Assembly (NCBI GenBank): GCA_005281725.1
Contig: SSBO01000009.1
Span: 7,502,303-7,566,302 of the forward strand
DNA: 64,000 nt
Direction: 5' to 3'
Source of the DNA: Wuchereria bancrofti
Taxonomy: Eukaryota; Nematoda; Chromadorea; Rhabditida; Onchocercidae
The notes beneath the pieces are model-generated. The model was given only the letters and a program-made list of their open reading frames with translations, ran no database searches and was not told where the DNA came from. This document shows, in pieces, positions 1-12,680 of this stretch. Position 1 is the first letter of the stretch, and each line of letters starts with the position of its first letter. The translations under genes and the position numbers were made by a program.

Positions 1-3000
1 CGACTTCATAAAACTCATGGCTCTTCTGGGACTGAAACAGAGATGATGCATAAACCAGTGATTAACACAAATGCAAACAAATGGTGTTGGATACAATTTT
101 TAACTTAAAAATAGAAAAAGCAATGAGCAAAACGTCTGAAATAATGAAAAACATCCTACAGCAGCAGCAGAAGCAGAAGCAGCATTTCAAGAGTGAACAA
201 GATGGCTCAGATGGTATGCATGCCATTTACTATCAAATGGGAGCAGTGATTCGGGATGACATCTATGCATTTAACCAAGCAACACTTTTTTCCAGTACGA
301 AAAAAGATTTTTTATGAGGGTACAATGCAAAGCTGCTGAATCAACACATACAAACACGCATACATATTTGATGATAGTTCGCAAGCGAAGAAAGCGCAAC
401 AAAGAATGTCAGGTAACAGAAGTCGCAAATATTTCATCAGTTGAAAATGCTGATGCTAAAATTTCCAACCAATTTTCATCACATTTCAACTATACAAATC
501 ACTTAATTAAGGGATGACAAAAAAGTCATCACGGATGAGCGACACTTCCCGAGATAAAAAGGAAACGGATTTGCGGACAGCGGGATGAAAGGATGGATGA
601 AAATGAGTATTGTGAGCAATGGGTGGAGGAAATTTGCGGAAACAAACTACTGCTAACAGCAACATGTCTCGAGGGAGTTGTTTGCTTCACAAGGTCACTT
701 TTCACCACCAACAAAAACCCATCCAAATCTGTCATCACCGCCAAAGTATGGGTAGCACCACCAGCACCGCAAAAGCATCAACAGCAAAAATCAGAGGACC
801 CTAGAGAGAGTGTCAAAAAGTGCCAACAAAGCGACAGAAGCTTTTATGAATGACTAATCGACAAACGACCATGTCCATATCACATAAGCGTACTCATTGT
901 AATACTCCCAAAATGCTACAAAACTGAAACTGCTATACTCCATGTTCCCGATGACGCCTGCCAAAGAATTCAGAATGTACCAAGAAAAAATTACAAGATC
1001 AAGTAGGCATGCATGATCTAAAGTTTTATGCAAATTAAGTTGACAGTGCAATATTAGTTAGTATTACAAGCAGAGTCGGTGCTCACATTACTAAATCTTT
1101 CCGCAGAAAGCAAAATTAATGATGCTCGATTTCAAAACATATCTAGAGAAATGAGGAAATGAAGTTTATGCTACTTCTTACATTTAAAATATTAAAGATA
1201 CATATGCCTCCTAAATTCTTAAGTTCTAAACCAAAATTTACAAAATTAGGAATGGAAAAAGCCTTAATTTCATTACAGACTTTAATTAGAACTGCAAAGA
1301 TTGCTGAAACCACTTAACTTAGCGAAACTAATCGTTTAAAGTTAGTCTTATGCTTCTTTCGGCTTCCAATCTAACAATGACTTTGAATGTTGAATTGAAT
1401 TTGAAGAAAAAAATTACATGCCTGAAAAATCCCATGCCATTATGATAACCCATATATCAATGTCTCAGCAATCAAGTGAGATAAGAAGTGGATAATTCCA
1501 AAAATGAAACATCGCTCATCACATCAGCTTCATCCTGTGATGCTACCGATACTACTGCCACAAGTATCTCATGCAACCATGCCAGATCTCATAAATTTTG
1601 AATTAACCATTTACTCTGCTTTTTGAAATACGATTATCGGGGACATCATTGAGACTAGATTACGTTCATTATTTATACACATTTCACCTATCCGTCTCCA
1701 CATTTGAAATTACGGCAAAATCAACTAAGCTATTCGCTTGATCCTTTTTCCAATAAAATTCCGCAGTAATATGTCGCCAAAGATCGATCGAATCACTGCT
1801 TCTTTTGATCACGAACTTTTAAATGCATTAGCGATAAAGCCTCAATTTGCAATCTTCAAGCAACCTCTAGCTTTAAACATTTAATTCTGATTGGAGACTA
1901 CAGGGTAGTTATTTCTCACTCAATGCAGATGCGATTGCTTATTTCTCTAGATTGACATTTGAAATTTGACTTTGCGCATGTTATCGTTTCGATTCTTAAA
2001 AGTCTCCAAAGCCATTCATCTGCTTTTACATTCAGCATTAACAACAACAATATTTCACGAGTATTTCTCGAAACAGGTACAAGACAAACATGAAAGCGTA
2101 AATAACTGAACCCAATCAGGATGGTGCTCAGACTGCCTCGCCAATTCATTTCGTGTAGCTGAGAAAAGCGATGAATGCTAGCGCGGTAAAAGATTACCTA
2201 TCTTATTCGCTTCCAGATCGATACATGAATGAGATGATAAAATGTAAAGTATGATATTGAATGAAACCGGTGTTCATTTCATTCACTAATTCGACGAAGT
2301 AGACATCACTTTCCTCTGCAACGAGTTGAAATACAGTTTAACTCGACCGGTCGAAACCTTTTTTAATCGACGAGTAAGCAGAACAGAGGCTGATTACCAT
2401 GCTTCCTATAAGTGAATAGTAACAAAATTCCCAACCAAAATGAATCAAAACGAAATTCCAGCAAGATTCAACCTTTTTCGACATTGTTCTTAAGATATCT
2501 TGTAAACCAAATGGTCAGTACTACCAGCAGTATATGAATGCACGAGAATAAATGAGTGAGAACAGTTTATTGGATATAATTTAGCAACTGTTTTGTGTAA
2601 CAGTATCATTTTCGTCTTCTTGCAGTCACTGAGAACTTCGATCAAAAGTTCGCTAATTTGACAACGAGGTCCTTTGCATTTCATGTTCCCTTCTTTTGAT
2701 GAGAATGATACTAATGTGATTACTGGCGGAAACTGCCTCCTTTACACAAAGATACTAAGCTTGAAAGGGAGATAGTGGATTTCTTACAAATTTCTTTTTC
2801 ATCTTGACCAATAACACAATAATATACCAAGTTAGTAATAAATATCCTTCAAATGATATTACCGGAAAACTCCCAATACATTAGCTGATATAAATATAGT
2901 GCTGGAATGAAATAATTCCTATGATAAACAAATCAACTGCCTCATAGTTACTAAGAGATATACATGCAACCACCCGCTCAATAGTAGACTAAACTGAAAA

Positions 3001-3606
3001 ATTTACTACAAAATTTATTGGCATGTGCGCCCGGGAAAAAAAAACTTAAAGAATAAAATTAAGACGGACGTTTGCCATCCCGCATAAAATACAAAAGCAG
3101 ATGGTCCAAAGTCTTAAGAAATAATATAAATATCGGCCATAATCATGAACTATCTACAGAAAGAGGAATCATAAAACTAGGTAGTAGGGTCGTAGTGTGG
3201 ATTGAAAAAATTTTAGATTTTCAGCGTTACCATGCTACCAAAATACAATCCAAAAACCAGGAAGGAAATACAAGATCTGACAAAATTAGGATTCAATTCC
3301 TTCCTCGTATTCTAATGGTAACGAAAACGATATCTTAATATCAGAAGATCAGAAAAGTATACTATATTCTGGTTTGAAAATGAACAGCAAAAATACAGAA
3401 ATGGACCAAATGAGATATTAAACATCCACATTGGAGTTTTCTATTACGAAAAACAGTAAAAAGGCCAACAAGCGTTCTGCATTAGTTAGACAAAAAAGAT
3501 AGGTTATACCAGGTTATAAACAAAGAGAAGAAAGATATAATTAAATGATTGAAAAGCCATACATCACTTCAACATCCAGTTAAAAATTGCATCCAAATAT
3601 GCTTAC
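1..3606. other. Non-coding or unresolved stretch, no supported gene
   Basis: I see no exon here that I can defend. There is a short CAG/AAG-rich run around 160-185 that would read as polyglutamine/lysine on the plus strand, and scattered short open frames of low-complexity composition. If the minus-strand gene at 3607-5004 continues, its 3' exons must lie in this stretch or beyond the window, but I could not identify them. Confidence 0.5.
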
Positions 3607-5004
3607 CTCTTGGATAAATCCTCTCTCAAAATCATCTATTTTCCAACCAGTACGTCGAATAATTGCCTCGGCTCGTTTTCTTGTTAGTGTAGATAATGCA
3701 CGGTGTAATAAAATTTTAATACGTATTGGCACTGCCTGCATAAAACGTATAAATTATGCAAACAGAGTTTCATATTACTAACAAGGATTTACTTAACAAC
3801 GGAAAAAATGGCGTAAAAATATGATAGAAACAAACTAAGACAGATATTATTTGGATGAAACTCACACTGAAATGATTTTTAAGTATTTTCGCGTGAAATA
3901 AAAAATATAGGCGTTACCAAAATATCTGCACAAAGAAATACTAATTATAAATAATGAAGACTAACTTCTGAAGAGAATCTCAACTTCAGTCTTAAATTTT
4001 CCTTCCATTTCTGCTGTAACAACTAATCAAATGTTTTGTCAAAAGCCCACATATCTAGACAAAATAAACACCTCATGAGACTACGAAATAGCATTTCAAG
4101 CAAGCACTCCTGGTCAAGGATGATTAAATAGTCTGAAATAAAACAAAATCGAGCACCTGGAAACCGTAAAGTGATGCAAACGTAATAGCTTCGATAAGAT
4201 CGGTCTGGTCCACCTTACCATTATTATCAGCTTCCGTTGCATTTCTGATATCACTGGGACCAGTTACCGCTGATAAGCCACTGCCTGATAAATCATTTAC
4301 TAAACCATATTGATTCCGTTTTTGAACATTACCTGCAACAAACAGATCTACGGCCAATAATTAACAACCACTTTAGGAATATAATAACTTTATCAACAGA
4401 TAACTTTACCAGCCCTTAAAATTTCGCTTCTTATATAAGTACACAATTTCTTTTAACATGTCATTCTTGCTACCATGTTTTAAAAAGGTCTGAAGTGTAC
4501 CCTCGAAGTCATCAGTAAATCGTAAAAAGCAGAATTTTGAAATAGCAATGCTCCTTTATTCGACATTGTCATTCCTCAACGGTAATCGATGTGAGAGGAA
4601 ATACACATACAAAAACCGTTTCTACAAATCAGTTGAAGTAAAGTATAATACTCCTGCTACTAATTCTCGTAAATAGACTATAATAAGCTATAGAGCTATG
4701 GCTAAGTAAAAGCGAGAACATAAAGATCAAGCGGATCACTTTGAATTTCAACTGCAACGCTCTATGGATCCTATCACCCAGTGATCTTCCTGATTTGCAG
4801 ATAATAAATAAAATTTTAAATCTAAAAGATCAGGAAAACACAAAAAGCTGAAACACACCAGAAGTAGTGGATGACTGCACGGATTCAGTATCAAGCGTTC
4901 CCGAATTACCATTTCTAAACGCTGTATTCAAATGTGGCAGCATTGCTGGTGAAAGCAACATCGAAACGATATAATCCGCTTGTTCTTGCAAGAATTCAGC
5001 AGCA
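3607..5004 (-). CDS. Three consecutive exons of an unrecognised conserved-looking protein (partial)
   Basis: Three minus-strand exons join with matching phase: 4859-5004, 4157-4332 and 3607-3735, each with GT donor and AG acceptor (donors GTGTGT, GTGCTC, GTAAGC). The first reads AAEFLQEQADYIVSMLLSPA and on through a Ser/Thr-rich tail; the second is Gly/Ser/Asn-rich and ends DLIEAITFASLYGFQ; the third is strongly basic and helical, with RIKILLHRALSTLTRKRAEA followed by IIRRTGWKIDDFERGFIQE. The composition and clean splice phases argue that this is a real gene. I do not recognise the family; the basic helical third exon would suit a nucleic-acid-binding or regulatory protein, but that is a guess. 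Upstream exons may lie far to the right, across the sparse 5-12 kb interval, and downstream exons to the left. Confidence 0.6.
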
Positions 5005-7067
5005 CTTATCTCTTAACTCTTTAACAACAGAGCAAGATAATATCAAGCAACATACAAATTAGCATAATATCTTAAATGTTGCACTTTAGTTGAAAAATCA
5101 TAACTGAAGAAATATCTGTAAAGTTTGAAGTGATCGAAGAATATGATGCCAAATGAATTATATCATATGCACTAACGTAACAAGAACACTTTTAATAGAT
5201 GGAACACGTTACGATAACCCTCTATAACTCCTAAATTTGCATTCCCATACCTTGAATAACCTCGAGCATCAGCATACTGCTGCATCAGATAAATCAACTT
5301 GAAGTGGAACAGAAACAACATCCTCAACACCTATGAGTAATGTTGCATGTTATACGGAGCTAACAACTATTCACGTCTTAGATAATCCGTTTAATTCTAC
5401 GTAACAGTGCAGAGAGTGTGGTGGAGTAGAGGTGAAAAAGTGAACAAATTCATCAAAGCACAGTGGTTAACAGAACAATAAAAACTGCGTATGGAAACAT
5501 ACCACATCCAATATAGTCAGTAAAGGATGGGCAGATTTTATATTTTACGACTGACATCACTGGGATTACAGACAAGACATTCAAAGTGAATGAGCGGAAT
5601 TCACAACTACCGAATATTAGTAGTGACAATGGAAAGATATGACGCAATTATTGTCATATTGCCTTCCCCATTTCAATGGGTAAATGGTGACGATGTCCAT
5701 TCATTTATACCCTCCGCGTGCACATAATTTTCAACTCGCCTACGGTAACTTCCTTCTCCCTTCCTTTCTTCTCAAACAACTAAACAGATACAGACACAGA
5801 CACACACAAATACAAACGACAAACTGATACCACCAATCCTTCCTGCAGCCTTTTAAGTGGCAGGAAAAGGGATGTGACACTCACTGGTAGTACAGACATT
5901 TATAAATGCATACTACCAGCAGAGAAGCAATAGATGTAAACACATTCATAAACAAAAGTCCATAACATTTTCCGGAAGAAAGTAAGTCTAGGAGTACGTC
6001 AGTCAGGTACAGTTGAGTCAGGTGCAGTTGAAATGCGAGACTCTGATGACCATTGCTGATGAAGTAAACAATGTGAACAGCGACCACTGATGAAATTCTA
6101 GCTTGTTGCAGTTTTAGCGGGAGCTTTGTCTCAATGTCATATCAATGTCTGCTTCAATCTGTCCGCTAGCGGACTGTTTATCAAGTCCCATTTGACTTTC
6201 ATTATAATAGGACAAAAATAAGATGCTTCTGCATAAAATTATACAATCAACGAAACGATGTATTTTCACTGTTCCTTTCGAAAATATCAGAATAAGGAAA
6301 CTGCTTGATTCTATTTACTTATTGAATGAATGTAGTCTTCTCCAACATTTCCTGAATGACTAGAGTAAGAGTGAATTTTGTAACTGACATCTCCGAATGT
6401 TCAAAAATCATTTCATTATATGAACCTTAAAACAGTGGACGGAATTGCTCTGTTCTCTTAGGGTTTACTTCCATAGCGATAATATAGCAAAAGGAAGTAA
6501 ACGTGAAAAGTATAAGATGAACTAATAAATAGTCTCATGGTCGAAAGAACAATTTCATGCATTTTTGTGAGCTTTAGAGGGGTCAGTGATCTTTATTTAT
6601 TAAGACATTGCAAAGAAGAGCCCCGCGTTGGCTTACTTTGAAGTAGTACGAAGATAGAAGACTGGGGAACAGGTGGAAAGGAAGAGGACGTGGCTGTGTG
6701 TAGATATGAATGATTGTTAAGTAGCAGATCGGACGGAGGAAGTTTCTGGGTTGGGACAGTTGTCTCCCCTCCAATTGGCTTCCTCCCTGAAGCAGTACCC
6801 TGCTCTGGACAGTTGTTGTCCTCTTCCCTGCTTCCACTCTCGAAACGGTCGCCCCCTCCCCTCTCCACACCTAAAATGCCAACGACAAATGTGTACGTAT
6901 GTATCTTATGACGCACAGTGCTGCTTCAGCTTCTTATCATCCATCTGCTACCGACTCCTGTCATACTTGAATCCCACAACCGACAGCAGCACCAACATCT
7001 AACCATTCGTCAAATTCCACTCGACCACCGCTTCACTCCAATACCTCCTCAGCAACTTCAACACGTG

Positions 7068-7073
<6 letters not shown>

Positions 7074-7104
<31 letters not shown>
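7074..7104. repeat. (GT)n microsatellite
   Basis: An almost perfect GT dinucleotide run of about 30 bp follows a short TATATAT. Its six-frame shadows read as Val-Cys or His-Thr repeats and should not be taken for protein. Confidence 0.95.
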
Positions 7105-7108
<4 letters not shown>

Positions 7109-8014
7109 AGTGCATACCAAGTGATATAAATGGGTCCAAATGGTGTCGGTACATGGCCTCCACGCAAAGCGGTCCGAAGGATAACATTTATCGGTCCGTT
7201 CACCCAATGAAATGAGTACTTCCACAAAATATACATTCCCCACACCCTTACCTTGGCTTCTCCCGAGTACTGGTGCCCGCCTACTTATTACATCTGCGAT
7301 GGATGAAAATAGCTAGCCCGCAGAGGTTCCTACACACAATGAACATTACTTGTCCCATAGTTCGTTAAAGTGACATCAGTTAAGAGATAGTATAATACGT
7401 TATGAAAGGTAATGTCATATGTTCCTATTGAGGAATAGATGCAAATCTACCAATTCTAACTTGAAATTCAAAAGAAAAAACCAGAGTACAAACACGTAGT
7501 AAACATTTTCAAAAATGCCAATGTAAGGAATCTCGAACCAAGATAATATTCAAGAAATCAATGGTAAATATCTGAACCCAAAAGCATATGTATTACGAAA
7601 TGAACATTAACTTTAATCATTAAGTGGAAATATTACTGTCAGCAAAAGTAATTTTAACCAGGACAGCAACGCTAATTAGGTTAGTAACCGATATTTTCTT
7701 TTATAAAATGCTTGAGAATAGATGCATGGAGTTTTGCTTGGTTATCTTTTCTTCTGAATAGTAAAATTTGAGGAAGTGATAGGGACAGAAATATTGAAGA
7801 AGAAATGAGAAGCGTACAATAACTGGATAATATGATAAGGAGATAACGCTAAGCAAGGCAAAAGAAATTATTTGTAAGAGTTAGCTGGTGGGATGGAATG
7901 GCTGATTATCTTGGACATCGATAACTATCACGACAACAACGACAATAACAAACAAGTCAAGAAGTTAGCCTTTTAGCAGTACGGATTTGTTCTGTGCTAT
8001 TCTGTTCCAGTCAG

Positions 8015-8278
8015 TCAGAAGTGATGCAGTGGAAATGATAGAAGGTAGAGGTGGGGAATATGAAAAGGACAGGAAGAAGAGGAGCGGCCCGGTGGTGGCT
8101 CATATATATTATGTGCTCTCATGGGTGGAGTTCGGTTCGGTAGCCCACCGGGACGACAGCTGACGACAGTCATCGTTCCATAGCCGCAAACCGTCTCATA
8201 TAAATTGCGAGAGCTATTCGACCGACGTTGCCTGCCACCGATGCTTACTGCTTCCACGGTGTAATGATTTGATGACAC
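8015..8278 (-). other. GC-richer open stretch, possible exon
   Basis: On the minus strand this reads as an open frame rich in Arg, Ser, Pro and Gly (for example GGRQRRSNSSRNLYE and later NRTPPMRAHNIYEPPPGR). Base composition is clearly richer in G and C than the flanks, as seen for exons elsewhere in the window. No family is recognisable and I could not fix its splice borders. It could be an upstream exon of the minus-strand gene at 3607-5004 or a non-coding GC island. Confidence 0.25.
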
Positions 8279-9384
8279 TCACAGATTGAATGTTTCACCT
8301 CACCTCAGATGTACTTCCTTCCGCACCACCCAATAACACCCTATCGTAGCTTCTTCCTACACTGCAACCCTCCTTACTAACAAACTGAATCTGAAGAGCC
8401 AATGAGATCTTACACATCGCATCAACGACACCACCACTACGCTCCCAATTAAAAAGAGCCAAGAAACACCCTCAGCCTGGTTACAAATTAAGCTCTAGAA
8501 ATGATTGTACGTGAAAGAATGTCAACAGTGATAATTTCCTGCTTCCAGTGGCTCACGATGATAGCTCAATCTTATTTCAGTATCTATCTGTCTTACCATG
8601 TCTGTTCGTAACACATCCATGCAAGGAAGACCTACCAAATGTGCCTGTGTCAACGTCGTCATCGTCACCACTCCATCCATCCCATCGCTGTTCTCTGCTC
8701 AGCTCACTCTTCCCTTTGTCCTACGGTAGCATTTATCATCAGCACTTGCAATGAATCAAAAAAATGCGCTCGACGTAGTACCACCAAATAACGTCGAATT
8801 CTCCGATACTTTCGCACAAAAAACCATTTTGCATATGCCAACATTCCATAGTTTGTGTAAGTAAAGGAAGAGAGGGAAAACAAAGAAAGAGACAGACAGA
8901 AGTGAAAGAAAAAGGAGGAAAGCTTTGACATGTTAATTTTATTCTACCGAATAGTGTTCAATACAACTCACGTACTTCTAGATAAGACACGTAACAAGTC
9001 AAGAATGTGAATCCTCACATATGCATGTCATTAAATGATATTTTTCACAACTGATTTCTCAACGATTACCTCTCTGAACTAGTACTTCGTCAATAATACA
9101 AGAATGGAAAGGAAATGTCATCACGTTATCTAAGGTTGACTTTCATGTGATCTACATGACAACATGTCATTATAAGTGAGTTGACAGCTTCGTCTAATTT
9201 ATAAAATAGTGACCTTAGAAAACATGTTCAAACTATCTACAATTATTTGATGGAATTTACAACCTCACTAGTAAGTTATCCTATTTTGATAAAAGTTACG
9301 TACAGTGATAGTAAGGTAGAGAGGACGTAAGATGATGGTTGGTGCATATCATATCAACAACAAAAACGGTCTTTAGTGATTGAT

Positions 9385-9414
9385 GGTCATGAAATTAATG
9401 GTCATGAAATTAAT
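9385..9414. repeat. Two-copy 15-bp tandem repeat
   Basis: The 15-base unit GGTCATGAAATTAAT occurs twice head to tail, followed by a partial third copy (GGT). It lies in non-coding DNA. Confidence 0.9.
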
Positions 9415-9917
9415 GGTTAATAAGAGAACATGAAACATTGACTGATTAGAAGAGCCTGATAAAAGTGATAACTATTAGCATCTCAATATGCACAGTCCCA
9501 CACAGAAAAAGGACTCGTAGACGTTACGTTACGTCTTGCTGATCAAAGGATGCTCCTAATCGAAGTACGAGATGTACGTCATTTATTGATTTTTTTTAAA
9601 TACAATTTTAAGAAATTTAGAAGTATAGCTTTCGCCAACAAAAAAAGCATTTCAAAGACATTAGTACTACTGTATTTCCAGGTGAAAGTGAAAGGCGTTC
9701 CTCTGTTGAAAGGTGACCAGTTGGAATGACCAGTCATAACATTAAAATAAATCATTAATGCACTGCATGTCTCCAAGAGATGCTAAATACTTTGGAATTG
9801 TTACGAATGAACGAGAGATACACACACTCTCTCAACTGGACAGGAATGCAAAATGACCCTTGTCTATTTCCTGCTTACTATACCACATCCCATATCCACG
9901 CATGCATTACCTACGCA

Positions 9918-9962
9918 CAGCGCCCACACACCCACACATACACACACATACACACCGTACAC
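9918..9962. repeat. (CA)n-rich imperfect microsatellite
   Basis: An imperfect CA/CACA-rich run interrupted by single bases. It gives His-Thr shadow frames on the plus strand. Confidence 0.8.
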
Positions 9963-11518
9963 CATCAGTTGTGCTAAATAGTTGTAAACAAATCACCGTG
10001 TCGTGCAGCAAAGTGCTTATTGTGTTATAAGTGACATGCAGATACAGCGTGTAGAAAATAATACACTAGAAGGACAGCTACGTGTCTAGCTCACGCCATA
10101 ATAGTCACGAGTAGTGACACATGAAAATAGGAGGATGAAGATGTGATCCAGTGCTTCTTTTTTATCAAATTAAGGACTAATAATTATAAGATGATTCACA
10201 CAGACGGAGCATAATGGAAATCTTCTGAGATTTAATCTTACCTCGATAACTACCTTAATTTTCACAGATTTTAAGCGCTGACATGACTACGTAAAGCCCT
10301 AAAATACAGCAGTCCATCATACTTCTCATTTTCCGAAGTCCATTCAGCTATACTATATCACTAAACAGAAGATCAAAGAATTTAAAGCTGTGCTTTAAGC
10401 AAAATTTCACTAATTTCTGGTCATTCCAAATTTATTTTGGGAAACGCATTTTTCCAATTTGTTTGCTTACTTTCATCATTTCTTATTTTTACATACTGCC
10501 AGAGACGTACGTAATGTATCATCAATAGTGCGTTGCTATTTACTAAAGCTCACTTCCCATTTCAAATATATGAGAATTTATTCCTGTGGAGAATATTAGA
10601 GTAACTTAGCACACCATAATTATCAGCGAGGAAAATAATTTACAATGATGTAAATAGGGAAGTTGAAAGATGAAAGAAAGAAATTAGATTCAATGATTTA
10701 CTAATAGTGCAATTGGTATCAGTGAGGAGATGATTGTACCGCCACTGCAAGTCATACATCTATCTATCTTCCCTCTCTAATGAGCTGTGACGAACCTTAA
10801 GAATTGATGAGAGAGGTATCGTTATCTATCATTTTATGAGTTTAAAAAACATGCAATAATCTGCTTTCAACGACCATTTACATTATTAAATAGCATCAGT
10901 TTATGTTCATAATCCATGCGAATCATCATCATTCCTGTTTTCCTTTCTTCAAAACTGACCTTTCGACACACCTCTAACAATTCATTGTCCTTGTGCCACA
11001 CAATGAAAGAGTGTAAACAAGTCCTTCGAGGAATGGCACAACTGTATCAGTAAAATCTCGAATAACAATAAGTTTTGGAAGAACCGCTTATCTTGTCTTG
11101 GTGGAAGAACTGGAAGATCAAGGGACAAGGTTCACACAATCAGAGATTTAGCATAACACTTGATTGTTATGGTTGTAAGTTGATAATCACTGGAACATAA
11201 GCAATAATGTCTCAAATGTTTATATTTCAAATGCTTAAATTAGAATTGAATTACCGATTCCATAGGAAGAAAAAGTATTCAGAATTTGCAACTTTTTTTT
11301 GATTACTTTTGATGCGGCGACATTTAAGCATAGTAACCTTAAGAAATAAAGAGGAGTAGCCGGAATAGAAAGAGAAGGGAGAAAGGGGACAAAAGGTACG
11401 AGGAGGAACATACACAACACATACGTACACCACCGACACCACATGGCCACCAGATGAACGTAAAGACATGTTGTGTGGGACAATGTGATCAAATTCAAGC
11501 AAGCAAAGCAACTGAATG

Positions 11519-11546
11519 ACACACAGACACACACACACACACACAC
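11519..11546. repeat. (AC)n microsatellite
   Basis: A nearly pure AC dinucleotide run of about 28 bp. The minus-strand open frames over it read as Cys-Val repeats and are shadows. Confidence 0.9.
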
Positions 11547-12680
11547 AGACAAGCCGGCCAACAGAGGGACAAGAATGCCATTAAGTCGGGTGTAATCGGT
11601 TAGTCCCCGTTACTGGCCGACAAGTACATAACACACCTCAACAAAAATACAGCTTAGCTAGAAAGAACTAGGGGACCGTCCTGAAATCCGCAACCACTTC
11701 TCAGAAAGCGATCTCTGTAGTGGAGATTGACTGACTAATTGACAAAAATTGTTTGTGACAATCGGTCAGTAAACTAGATTTAGAGAGGAAGCAGAATATT
11801 ATCCGAGGACAAACTTATTTGACTTATTGTTTTTTGCTTTTTCTCTCAAATGACTAAACTCGTTCATTGGAACTGACAAGAAACTAACACTCCCTGCAGT
11901 TCGAAAAGAAATCAAACTCTCTCACCTCACAGTAGTCTTCCCAGCTACATTGAATTCATCTGTAATTGCTCTTGAAATCTACCATTAATATCTCCGTGAC
12001 AGTCCTCCAGTGGAATAAGTGAAATTTCAGTATCAATAATCAGTCACAATGGATAGTCCGAACCTTTTTTTCAGCCAACCGAATTCATCGTGTCATTTCC
12101 TCAAATCGTTTTAAAAACAATTTTTTAATATTTTCACCATGGTTCGACGACTTTGTTCAGATATCTATTTTAACATTCTATATTTAAACACCACAATAAT
12201 CGAATAAATCTATTCACTACGGGCAAATATCAAGCCTTTAGTAGTTAATCCATTTCTTAATAACGAACCATTTTCACAACAGCATCCTTAGATGAAGTAT
12301 CAATTCATCTAGCGTAGGTTTTTCCCTACATTGCTTGTACCTTCTCTTATAAAACGTCCAATTTGCTTAAAATTTCTTTTCATTTTATTCCATGAGTGGT
12401 AAAACTTTGAATTACGCTCCATTTATTTAATTTTTGCAAATCGATATGTCATGACAAAACGATAAAAAATAAGCAGATACAAAATTAATAACAAATATCA
12501 CATAGGCTATGCGCAAAACAACTTACAACCACTAACACCATCAAAGCCCAAAAGCTGTTTTCTGATGAAAAACTTTCACTTCTAACTAGGGTATGTCCCA
12601 TTTTTGGAAACTAAAAAAATTAATGAGGTACGCAGTCGCTGACATAGTCGTACGGATAATCGTCATCATTCACGAACATT

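Larger units (their letters stand above)
5005..12680. other. Gene-poor interval
   Basis: About 7.7 kb without a gene I can support. It contains microsatellites (separate entries) and two stretches, 6590-6910 and 8015-8270, that are visibly GC-richer than their surroundings and open on the minus strand; these may be 5' exons of the minus-strand gene at 3607-5004, but no splice-phase chain could be built. Confidence 0.5.

Noticed and set aside
6999..7245. Several overlapping minus- and plus-strand frames with His-Thr or Val-Cys repeats
   Set aside because: They are translations of the GT microsatellite at 7074-7104 and lack coding composition outside it.
8100..8165. tRNA-like GGTTCGGTAGCCC stretch
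   Set aside because: No cloverleaf could be folded around it by eye and the TPsiC-type motif is imperfect.
11235..11561. Minus-strand frames beginning with Cys-Val repeats and hydrophobic residues
   Set aside because: Driven by the AC microsatellite at 11519-11546; no splice or family support.
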